A stretch of DNA of 12,572 bases, taken from positions 1 to 12,572 of the forward strand of contig CAJZEE010000063.1 of NCBI GenBank assembly GCA_915066865.1, in the 5' to 3' direction. Numbering within the stretch: the first letter of the stretch is position 1; the number at the start of each line of letters is the position of its first letter. Under the pieces are notes generated by a model. It did not search any database. It had not been told where the DNA came from and was given only the letters and a program-made list of their open reading frames with translations. This document shows, piece after piece, positions 1-5,797 of the stretch. Position numbers and translations under genes: made by a program. Origin of the DNA: an uncultured Veillonella sp. Lineage in GTDB: Bacteria; Bacillota; Negativicutes; Veillonellales; Veillonellaceae.

Positions 1-2
1 CA

Positions 3-89
3 TTAACCATTGATGCAATTAAAAATCGGAAGGCATTGCAGTTAGGGCCGTTAGAAAACCAGACACTTCGTCAGTATTTGAGTCGGTAA
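3..89 (+). CDS. C-terminal end of an unidentified protein (partial, 5' end outside window)
   Basis: An open frame enters from the left edge (first full codon at 3) and ends with TAA at 87-89, giving about 28 residues. The visible tail is hydrophilic, with acidic, basic and Gln residues, and ends in YLSR. It has no membrane segment and no motif I can assign. Its codons look like those of the housekeeping genes further right rather than those of the AT-rich genes that follow. The next gene starts 22 bp downstream with a good ribosome binding site, so they may share a transcript. The other two + frames have early stops, which supports this frame. No function is claimed. Confidence 0.5.
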   Translation, partial: LTIDAIKNRKALQLGPLENQTLRQYLSR

Positions 90-110
90 CCATATAGTGG
101 AAGGTGGAAG

Positions 111-503
111 ATGAATAAACTTGAAATATTAGGATATATTTGGATTTTTATATCTATGTCGTTATCTATGGGATTATATAAACTTGAGATTCGTAATCAT
201 CCAATTGATAAAAAACATGAATATATAAAAGAACATAGGATTTTTGGTAGCTTAACAAAGTATTTATCAATAATTTCTATTATAAGGTTGGTGATATTAA
301 ATCTTAAATTTTTAATTGATAAAGATTATAAATTTATAGTGAATTATGGCAGTATTTGGTTGTTTTTCTTTTTTTTAACAATGCTTACAGGGTTTTGTCA
401 GAAGAGAGACAGCGTATATTTTAAACGGAGTCTTATTGCTATAGTTTCTGTGTTGTTTGGTATGATCGTGTTTGCTTATGCATTTAGGAAAGTACTATTT
501 TAA
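111..503 (+). CDS. Hypothetical membrane protein, about four TM segments (130 aa)
   Basis: I do not recognise this protein. It is very hydrophobic, with likely membrane segments at about residues 5-23, 49-67, 79-96 (includes a run of four Phe) and 107-126. A charged loop at residues 24-48, rich in His, Lys and Glu, separates the first two. There is no cleavable signal peptide or catalytic motif. The ATG at 111 has a purine-rich ribosome binding site (AAGGTGG, 101-107) at normal spacing. The gene is strongly AT-rich and uses many ATA, TTA and AGA codons, unlike the helicase gene downstream, which suggests acquired or weakly constrained DNA. The next gene encodes another protein of similar size and character, so the two may be related or work together. 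An immunity or accessory membrane role is possible but untested. Confidence 0.7.
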   Translation: MNKLEILGYIWIFISMSLSMGLYKLEIRNHPIDKKHEYIKEHRIFGSLTKYLSIISIIRLVILNLKFLIDKDYKFIVNYGSIWLFFFFLTMLTGFCQKRDSVYFKRSLIAIVSVLFGMIVFAYAFRKVLF

Positions 504-563
504 TAGACCATATACCAACTCAGATATTATTAAAATAATGTTGTTTTGTGTGGGCACTTATGG

Positions 564-590
564 AATGATTTTTAGAAATTAAAAATCATT
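564..590. repeat. Perfect 11-bp inverted repeat between the two membrane-protein genes
   Basis: AATGATTTTTA (564-574) and TAAAAATCATT (580-590) are exact reverse complements around a 5-nt loop (GAAAT). The hairpin ends 17 bp before the ATG at 608. The stem is AT-rich and no T-run follows it, so it is a poor intrinsic terminator. It could be an operator for a dimeric regulator or an mRNA structure that affects translation of the downstream gene. Confidence 0.55.
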
Positions 591-607
591 AAAAGGCAGT
601 ATAAATC

Positions 608-1036
608 ATGATTCAGTTAGATTATCTATTAATTATAGGAATATTCCTTAGTGTTTTACTTTTTCTTTTGGTTGGCGTATTTCACTATAGTAAATCTAAA
701 CTTTTAAAGAGACTCAATATTTGGTTTTTAATAATACTTAGCGTTTTATTAAGTTATTTATTATATCCCTTATATGAATTGACTGATTATAGAGAAGAAT
801 TTACGACATTAGTTATTATTGCTGCGATAATCATTAAAATAATTATCAATTTATCTATATTTATAATCGCTGATCAAATAAGAACGAAATGGATTTCTAA
901 ATTACTATTAATTATATGGGTTGTTCTTGTTGAATGCTTGTATACGCCTATTCATTTGTCATATCTTGTTTTGTTATGCGTATCAGGTGGAATTGTGTTG
1001 ATTGAACATTTTAAGGGGAAAAGAAATCCTATTTAG
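608..1036 (+). CDS. Hypothetical membrane protein, four to five TM segments (142 aa)
   Basis: This is an unrecognised, highly hydrophobic protein. Likely membrane segments lie at about residues 5-26, 36-56, 66-86, 97-113 and 117-134, and a Lys/Arg-rich C-terminus (HFKGKRNP) probably faces the cytoplasm. A short acidic loop (residues 57-65) follows the second segment. The ribosome binding site is weak (AAAAGG, 591-596), and a perfect hairpin sits just upstream, so translation may be modest or controlled. Base composition and codon use match the preceding gene and not the helicase, so the two AT-rich genes form one compositional island. No catalytic or ligand-binding motif is visible and no function is proposed. 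Confidence 0.68.
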   Translation: MIQLDYLLIIGIFLSVLLFLLVGVFHYSKSKLLKRLNIWFLIILSVLLSYLLYPLYELTDYREEFTTLVIIAAIIIKIIINLSIFIIADQIRTKWISKLLLIIWVVLVECLYTPIHLSYLVLLCVSGGIVLIEHFKGKRNPI

Positions 1037-1081
1037 CTTAGATTCAGAATTACTTTTATAGCGCTCACCATCGAAATATGA

Positions 1082-1087
1082 TATACT
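1082..1087 (+). promoter_or_regulatory. Candidate -10 element for the helicase gene
   Basis: TATACT (1082-1087) is a good -10 hexamer 46 bp before the helicase start. No convincing -35 hexamer lies at 16-18 bp (the sequence there is around TAGCGC), so the promoter is only a candidate. The change from AT-rich to normal composition also falls in this spacer. Confidence 0.35.
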
Positions 1088-1133
1088 ACTTAAATACGCA
1101 TAGTTCGTGCGCGATAGGAGGAAACACATTTAG

Positions 1134-2681
1134 ATGTTAGAAAAATTTGAACAATTAATGATTAGCGAACCTGTTCTAAGAGCGTTAAACGATATGGGCT
1201 TTGAAGAGCCTACGCCAATTCAACAGGAAGCTATCCCAGTTGCCATGAGCGGTAAGGACATGATCGGTCAAGCTCAAACAGGTACTGGTAAGACAGCAGC
1301 ATTTGGCTTGCCTGTATTGGAACGCGTAGACGGGAATGAGCGTCACGTTCAAGTAGTTATTTTATCCCCTACACGAGAATTAGCTATTCAAGTAGCTGAA
1401 GAGCTTAACAAAATGGCTCAGTACACGAATATCACAGCATTGCCAATCTACGGCGGTCAAGATATTAATCGTCAGTTCCGTGCCTTGAAAAAGAACCCTC
1501 AAATCATCGTTGCCACTCCTGGCCGATTGATGGATCATATGGACCGTGGTTCTATTAAATTTGACCATGTGAAAGTTGTGGTATTGGACGAAGCCGATGA
1601 AATGTTAAATATGGGCTTTGTTGATGATATCAATAAAATCTTGGGTGCTATCCCAGAAGACCATCAAACATTGTTGTTCTCTGCAACTATGCCTAAAGCT
1701 ATCCAACAATTAGCTGAAACATATTTGACAGAGCCAACATTGATTCGCATGAAACCGACTCAAGTTACGATGGACTTGATCGAACAATACTATATCGAAG
1801 TGCAAGACCGTCAAAAATTCGATGTTCTTTGTCGTTTGTTTGATATCCAAACACCTGAACTTGCGATTATCTTCACGCGTACGAAACGTCGTGTTGATGA
1901 AGTGACAGAAGGTCTTAAGAAACGTGGTTACATGGCGGAAGGCATCCATGGCGACTTGTCTCAACAAAAACGGGACAGCGTAATTCGCCAATTCCGCGAA
2001 GGTACCATTGATATTCTCGTGGCTACAGATGTGGCAGCTCGTGGTCTTGATATTTCTGGCGTGTCTCATGTATATAATTATGATATGCCTCAAGATCCTG
2101 AAAGCTACACACACCGCGTAGGTCGTACAGGTCGTGCCGGTAAAGCAGGTCAAGCTTTCACGTTCGTTATCCCTCGTGAAATGGAGCATTTACATGCTAT
2201 CGAGCGTTTAACAAAACGTAAAATTGCACGTCGTCGTGCACCTTCATTAGGTGAAGTTCTTGAAGGTCAACAACGTTTGGCAATTGAAAGCCTCGTTGAA
2301 ATGACAGATAATCTAGAAGCCTTGGCGCCTTTCAAATCTAGTGCTGAGGAATTGTTGAATGATACAGATTCCGTAACACTTTTGGCGGCAGCTCTTAAAT
2401 TGTTAACAAAAGAACCAGATACTACTCCTGTAAATATTACAGAAGAAAAACCATTGCGCGTACGCCGTCGTCGTGAAAGTGGTCGTAGTGATCGTCGCCG
2501 TCGTGATGGTGATCGTCGTCGAGATGACCGCCCACGTCGCAGTCGCGATGATCGTAGAAGTGATCGTCGCAATGACCGTAAAGGTGACCGCCGCAGAGAT
2601 GAGCGTAAATTTGATCGTCCGCGTGGCGAGAAAAAAACTCGCCATCAAAGTGAAGGTTTTAAACCTTACTTTAAAGACTAA
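1134..2681 (+). CDS. cshA: DEAD-box ATP-dependent RNA helicase (CshA type)
   Basis: This enzyme uses ATP to unwind short RNA duplexes and acts in the cytoplasm in ribosome assembly, mRNA decay or cold adaptation. All family motifs are visible: Q motif (PTPIQ, 26-30), motif I AQTGTGKT (47-54), PTRELA (79-84), TPGR (128-131), DEAD (152-155), SAT (183-185), IIFTRT (245-250), ARGLD (302-306) and HRVGRTGR (327-334). A helical segment at about 370-426 resembles the CshA dimerisation region. Residues 441-500 form an Arg/Asp-rich low-complexity tail likely to bind RNA. At 515 aa the length fits the CshA group. The start follows a strong AGGAGG (1116-1121), 12 bp from the ATG. A strong intrinsic terminator follows, so the gene is probably monocistronic. 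The family is certain; the exact paralogue name is less so. Confidence 0.93.
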   Translation: MLEKFEQLMISEPVLRALNDMGFEEPTPIQQEAIPVAMSGKDMIGQAQTGTGKTAAFGLPVLERVDGNERHVQVVILSPTRELAIQVAEELNKMAQYTNITALPIYGGQDINRQFRALKKNPQIIVATPGRLMDHMDRGSIKFDHVKVVVLDEADEMLNMGFVDDINKILGAIPEDHQTLLFSATMPKAIQQLAETYLTEPTLIRMKPTQVTMDLIEQYYIEVQDRQKFDVLCRLFDIQTPELAIIFTRTKRRVDEVTEGLKKRGYMAEGIHGDLSQQKRDSVIRQFREGTIDILVATDVAARGLDISGVSHVYNYDMPQDPESYTHRVGRTGRAGKAGQAFTFVIPREMEHLHAIERLTKRKIARRRAPSLGEVLEGQQRLAIESLVEMTDNLEALAPFKSSAEELLNDTDSVTLLAAALKLLTKEPDTTPVNITEEKPLRVRRRRESGRSDRRRRDGDRRRDDRPRRSRDDRRSDRRNDRKGDRRRDERKFDRPRGEKKTRHQSEGFKPYFKD

Positions 2682-2685
2682 TAGG

Positions 2686-2718
2686 ATGTGGATTGCTTCT
2701 GGGCAATCCACATTTTTT
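2686..2718 (+). terminator. Rho-independent terminator after the helicase gene
   Basis: An 11-bp perfect stem pairs ATGTGGATTGC (2686-2696) with GCAATCCACAT (2703-2713) around a 6-nt loop. A run of six T (2713-2718) follows directly. It begins 4 bp after the helicase stop codon and isolates that gene from perR. Confidence 0.9.
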
Positions 2719-2745
2719 ATTACTTAATAGTTAATACTATTTATC

Positions 2746-2774
2746 TTGATAAGTGTTGAGAATTTTGGTATAAT
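2746..2774 (+). promoter_or_regulatory. Strong sigma-A-type promoter of the perR-like gene
   Basis: TTGATA (2746-2751) and a perfect TATAAT (2769-2774) are 17 bp apart, a near-consensus housekeeping promoter. Transcription should start around 2780-2782, giving a leader of about 70 nt before the perR-like start at 2853. A perfect palindrome overlaps the predicted start site. Confidence 0.8.
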
Positions 2775-2789
2775 AAATAATAATTATTT
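2775..2789. promoter_or_regulatory. Per/Fur-box-like operator overlapping the perR start site
   Basis: AAATAATAATTATTT is a perfect 7-1-7 palindrome directly after the -10 element. Its core ATAAT-N-ATTAT matches the Bacillus subtilis Per box (TTATAATnATTATAA) at 10 of 14 defined positions; only the two outermost bases on each side differ. Such a site over the transcription start would let the PerR-like protein repress its own gene, as is known for perR in Bacillus. The site is seen in the sequence; binding is inferred. Confidence 0.6.
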
Positions 2790-2852
2790 CTTGTAAACGG
2801 TCGATAATGGCCTATGCCTTATAGATTTCCAAGTGGAGAAAGGTAGATTATT

Positions 2853-3272
2853 ATGGATATCGCACAAATTTTGCGTAGCCAGGGGTTTAAAGTAACTCCA
2901 CAACGTATTGCGATTTATGATGCTTTGCGTGGTCATCATGATCATCCAACAGCAGAGATGTTGTATCATACGTTGCGCCCAGAACATCCAAGCATGAGCT
3001 TGGCTACAGTGTACAAGACGATGGAGATTTTTGAAAAAATCGGTCTTGTTAAAATTTTAGAAGTTGGTGATGAGCGTGCTCATTACGATTGGGATACACA
3101 AGCTCATTCCCATATCCGTTGCATTCGTTGCAATAAGGTAGAGGATATGATGGGCATTGATTTGAAAGCTATCAAAACGATTGCTGATCAAGGTAGCGAA
3201 TATCAAATCACAGGTCAACATATTACCTTCGAAGGTGTTTGCCCTGAGTGTGCAAAAAAAGAAAGTCATTAA
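2853..3272 (+). CDS. perR: Fur-family transcriptional regulator, PerR-type peroxide sensor
   Basis: This is a metal-dependent repressor. In the PerR subgroup, bound Fe(II) lets peroxide oxidise His ligands and release DNA, switching on peroxide-defence genes. The winged-helix DNA-binding half spans about residues 1-75, with the HPTAEMLY and ATVYKTM motifs. The dimerisation half carries two CxxC structural zinc pairs (C90/C93 and C130/C133). The regulatory metal ligands correspond to B. subtilis PerR: H31, D79, H85, H87 and D98. Asp at position 79, where Fur normally has Glu, favours PerR over Fur. The length (139 aa) is normal. The ATG at 2853 has GGAGAAAGG (2835-2843) upstream, and the gene has a strong promoter with a self-operator-like palindrome. 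A repair gene cluster lies downstream. The family is sure and the PerR assignment likely. Confidence 0.85.
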   Translation: MDIAQILRSQGFKVTPQRIAIYDALRGHHDHPTAEMLYHTLRPEHPSMSLATVYKTMEIFEKIGLVKILEVGDERAHYDWDTQAHSHIRCIRCNKVEDMMGIDLKAIKTIADQGSEYQITGQHITFEGVCPECAKKESH

Positions 3273-3275
3273 TAG

Positions 3276-3317
3276 ATAACCCCTGTTGTTGAAGGGCTCC
3301 TTCACGGCAGGGGTTAT
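3276..3317 (+). terminator. Hairpin after perR, probable terminator with a weak T-tract
   Basis: ATAACCCCTG (3276-3285) pairs perfectly with CAGGGGTTAT (3308-3317). The 22-nt loop contains a second stem, TGAAGG (3290-3295) with CCTTCA (3299-3304). The structure starts 4 bp after the stop codon. The following ATTAGTTATC is only moderately T-rich, so termination may be partial or need a factor. Confidence 0.65.
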
Positions 3318-3324
3318 ATTAGTT

Positions 3325-3403
3325 ATCGTATATCTTATATCTAATCGTATATCGTATACCTTATATCTATTAGTGTTATAGAATAGCGATAATTAGATAT
3401 AAG
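3325..3403. repeat. AT-rich direct and inverted repeats in the nfo leader
   Basis: A 19-bp unit occurs at 3325-3343 and again at 3351-3369 with a single C/T difference (period 26). Its CTTATATCTA part recurs inverted as TAGATATAAG at 3394-3403; against the first copy the inverted match extends to 12 bp (3334-3345 with 3392-3403). The octamer ATCGTATA is present five times before nfo (3325, 3344, 3351, 3457, 3465). The last two are a tandem 8-bp duplication just upstream of the ribosome binding site. No coding frame is evident. Confidence 0.65.
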
Positions 3404-3432
3404 CATAATACAATAGATATTAGAGTTAAGCG

Positions 3433-3448
3433 TTTTATAATTATAAAA
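3433..3448. promoter_or_regulatory. 16-bp perfect palindrome upstream of nfo, possible Per-box-like operator
   Basis: TTTTATAATTATAAAA is a perfect palindrome 34 bp before the nfo ATG. It contains a complete Per-box half-site TTATAAT (3435-3441). Read as a 7-1-7 site at 3435-3449 it matches the Bacillus Per box at 11 of 14 defined positions. A -10-like TATAAT (3436-3441) lies inside it, but no good -35 is visible. This suggests that the neighbouring PerR-like protein could control nfo; that control is an inference. Confidence 0.45.
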
Positions 3449-3482
3449 TTGTAGAAATCGTATAATCGTATAAAGGAGTATC

Positions 3483-4319
3483 ATGTTTGTAATAGGCAGT
3501 CACTTATCAATTAGCAAAGGTTATTTACATATGGGCAAGGAAGCGACTAAAATTGGGGGTAATACCTTCCAATACTTTACTCGCAACCCTCGTGGTGGTA
3601 GCATGCGAGCTCTCGATGTTGAGGATATGAATAACCTTAGTGCATATATGAAAGAACATAACTTTGGTACCTTGTTGGCACATGCGCCGTATACCTATAA
3701 CCCATGTGCCGCCAAAGAGGATTTACGCGCTTTTGCGAAGCAATCTATGATGGAAGATTTAGAGCGTATGGAATATTTGCCAGGTCAAATGTATAACTTT
3801 CACCCTGGTAGCCATGTGAAGCAAGGCGTAGATCAAGGTATTGAATACATTGTAGAGTGTTTGAATGAAATCTTATTCCCAGGTATGAAGACAACAGTCC
3901 TCTTGGAAGTAATGGCTGGTAAGGGTACAGAAATTGGCTCTCGTTTTGAAGAAATTGCACGCATCATCGATGGCGTAAAGCTAAAAGAGTACATGGGTGT
4001 GTGCGTTGATACTTGCCATATTCACGAAGGGGGTTATGATATCGTACATAATCTCGATGGCGTTATTGACGAGTTCGATCGAATTGTAGGTCTTGATCGT
4101 TTGAAAGCCATTCATTTGAATGACTCTAAAAATCCTATGGGTGCCCATAAAGATCGTCATGAAAAAATTGGGGAAGGACATATTGGTATCGATGCTATTG
4201 CCCGCGTTGTAACACATCCTAAATTGACGAACTTGCCATTCTACTTGGAAACACCAAATGAATTGGACGGTTACGCAAAGGAAATTGCTATGCTACGCTC
4301 TATCGTAGAAAATAAATAA
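3483..4319 (+). CDS. nfo: Deoxyribonuclease IV (AP endonuclease, endonuclease IV)
   Basis: This enzyme cuts DNA 5' of abasic sites and removes 3'-blocking lesions in cytoplasmic base excision repair. It is a TIM barrel with three zinc ions. The expected metal ligands are all present: H67 (AHAPY), H107 (NFHPGSH), E142 (LEVMAGKGTEIG), D176 and H179 (VDTCHIHEGGYD), H211 (HLNDSKN), D224 and H226 (KDRHEKIGEGHIG) and E256 (LETPNE). The N-terminal GSHLSISKG and NTFQYFTRNPRG motifs are also typical. The length (278 aa) is normal. The ATG follows AAAGGAG (3472-3478) at short spacing. The gene lies between perR and sbcDC in a DNA-damage neighbourhood. Its leader has a Per-box-like palindrome and repeats. 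No intrinsic terminator is visible after the stop. Confidence 0.95.
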   Translation: MFVIGSHLSISKGYLHMGKEATKIGGNTFQYFTRNPRGGSMRALDVEDMNNLSAYMKEHNFGTLLAHAPYTYNPCAAKEDLRAFAKQSMMEDLERMEYLPGQMYNFHPGSHVKQGVDQGIEYIVECLNEILFPGMKTTVLLEVMAGKGTEIGSRFEEIARIIDGVKLKEYMGVCVDTCHIHEGGYDIVHNLDGVIDEFDRIVGLDRLKAIHLNDSKNPMGAHKDRHEKIGEGHIGIDAIARVVTHPKLTNLPFYLETPNELDGYAKEIAMLRSIVENK

Positions 4320-4396
4320 TTAAAATACAGATGTTAATTTAGTTATATAATAAATATGTAGAATACCTGATGCTATACTAGTTATTGCAAACTCAT

Positions 4397-4471
4397 AAAG
4401 TTATTAAAACTATTAAAGCTGTTAAAGCTATTAAAGCTATATAAAGCTATATAAAGTTATATAAAGTTATT
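4397..4471. repeat. Eight-copy degenerate tandem repeat (9-10 bp unit) before sbcD
   Basis: Eight consecutive units begin with AAA: four of 9 bp (AAAGTTATT, AAAACTATT, AAAGCTGTT, AAAGCTATT), three of 10 bp (AAAGCTATAT twice, AAAGTTATAT) and a final 9-bp AAAGTTATT. The array lies in the 245-bp nfo-sbcD spacer, about 93 bp before the sbcD start. A-tracts at 9-10 bp spacing are close to one helical turn, which could bend the DNA. The short unit and lack of spacers rule out a CRISPR array. A small hairpin, CCATA-AACT-TATGG (4478-4491), follows. Confidence 0.75.
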
Positions 4472-4564
4472 GAATTTCCATAAACTTATGGGACTAAGAG
4501 CTCGTTTTGGCATTTGAATACATACGTTGTGTAAGGTATAGGGAGAACTGGAAAGGGGGACAAA

Positions 4565-5797
4565 ATGCGTTTTTTACATACTGCCGATTGGCATTTAGGG
4601 CGTATTTTTTATGGCCAGTACTTAACAGAGGACCAAGCTCATGTGTTGGAACATCAGTTTTTTAATATTTTGAAAGATGAAAACATCGATGGTATATTGC
4701 TTGCAGGGGATATTTTTGATAGAGCGGTGCCACCCATTGAAGCTATCGAATTGTGGGACTCCATCATCACTCGTCTCGCTATGGACTACAAGGTGCCTCT
4801 CTTTGTGGTGAGCGGTAATCACGATGGAGCAGAACGTCTTGAAGTGGGGCGCTCTATGTTGGGCCAATCGGGTATCCATATTTGGGGCTCTCCTCATCAC
4901 GCGTTGAAGCCTTTTGAATTTGAAGGGACAGATGGCAAGGTGGCTATTTGTCCTATGCCTTTTAGTGAGCCCCGACGCATAGGGGAGGCTTTATTTGCTG
5001 ATGTAGAGTCTACTAATACAGAAACTACCAATATTGAAATTACTGACATAGTAACACCGTGTTATGAACAAAATTGCGAAAGCGCTTTGAATCTGCACAA
5101 TTATGACCAAATGTATCAGGCTTGGAGTAATTACTTGTATAAACAAGTGCCTAAGGGGATGCGCAGTATCGCCATTAGCCATGCTTTTGTTATGGGCGGT
5201 GAAGTAGGGGGCTCAGAGCGTACCTTGTCTGTAGGTGGCAGCGAACAGGTAAATCCTCAAGTCTTTAAAGACTTTCACTATACTGCCTTGGGACATTTGC
5301 ATGGGCCTCAGCGAATGGGAGCTGATCATATTCGCTATAGTGGATCCCCATTAAAATATTCCTTTGATGAACATATGCAGAAGAAGTCTTTTACCATCAT
5401 TGATATGGATACAAAGGGGAACGTAGATATTAACACGATTCCTGTAGAGGCGAAGCGAGACGTAGTCATTTTGGAAGGATATTTTGAAGACCTGTTAAAT
5501 GATAAAGCATTACAGGCTAAACATAGGGATGATTATGTGCAAGCCCGTTTACTTGATACGATGCCGATTATGGATGGAATGGCTAAACTGCGCCAGGTAT
5601 ATCATCGTTGTATGACCATTGATCTAGTTGGTCGCGTGGCAGGGCCTATAGCAGATATGGGTGAGGCAATTTTCAAAGAATTAAATGAACGTGATCTATT
5701 TAATCAGTTTGCAGAAACTGTGTGGAAGGAACCTTTAACAGAGAAAGAACAGCAATATATCAACTCTGTATGGGACCGAATTCTTAAGGAGGACTAA
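4565..5797 (+). CDS. sbcD: Exonuclease SbcCD, nuclease subunit SbcD
   Basis: SbcD is the manganese-dependent nuclease subunit of the SbcCD (Mre11-Rad50-like) complex, which cleaves DNA hairpins and protein-blocked double-strand ends. The calcineurin-like phosphoesterase motifs appear in order: DWH (D8, H10), GDIFD (D49), GNHD (N85, H86), SHAF (H206) and GHLH (H244, H246). The C-terminal part forms the capping and SbcC-binding region. The length (410 aa) is normal. A hydrophilic Thr/Asn/Glu-rich stretch at about residues 146-175, between catalytic blocks, looks like an inserted linker. The ATG follows AAAGGGGG (4552-4559). The stop codon directly abuts the sbcC start, so the two are co-translated. 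The upstream spacer holds a tandem repeat; a weak TTGAAT/TATAGG pair (4514 and 4537) is the only promoter hint. Confidence 0.94.
   Translation: MRFLHTADWHLGRIFYGQYLTEDQAHVLEHQFFNILKDENIDGILLAGDIFDRAVPPIEAIELWDSIITRLAMDYKVPLFVVSGNHDGAERLEVGRSMLGQSGIHIWGSPHHALKPFEFEGTDGKVAICPMPFSEPRRIGEALFADVESTNTETTNIEITDIVTPCYEQNCESALNLHNYDQMYQAWSNYLYKQVPKGMRSIAISHAFVMGGEVGGSERTLSVGGSEQVNPQVFKDFHYTALGHLHGPQRMGADHIRYSGSPLKYSFDEHMQKKSFTIIDMDTKGNVDINTIPVEAKRDVVILEGYFEDLLNDKALQAKHRDDYVQARLLDTMPIMDGMAKLRQVYHRCMTIDLVGRVAGPIADMGEAIFKELNERDLFNQFAETVWKEPLTEKEQQYINSVWDRILKED

Noticed and set aside
1710..2189. 159-aa open frame on the minus strand inside the helicase gene
   Set aside because: It lies wholly antisense to a highly conserved coding region, has no family motif, and its Cys/Thr/His-rich composition is what reverse reading of the helicase codons gives.
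2403..2727. Overlapping open frames on both strands at the helicase 3' end, rich in Val/Met, Thr/Ile or Arg/Ser
   Set aside because: These are shadows of the repetitive CGT/GAT codons of the Arg/Asp tail read in other frames; they have low complexity, no plausible start sites and no homology signal.
2804..2822. Small hairpin in the perR leader (ATAA/TTAT and GGC/GCC with one bulged base)
   Set aside because: It has only seven pairs with a bulge and is not distinguishable from chance in this AT-rich leader.
4397..4471. CRISPR-like reading of the tandem array before sbcD
   Set aside because: Units are only 9-10 bp, contiguous and without spacers, and no cas genes are nearby.
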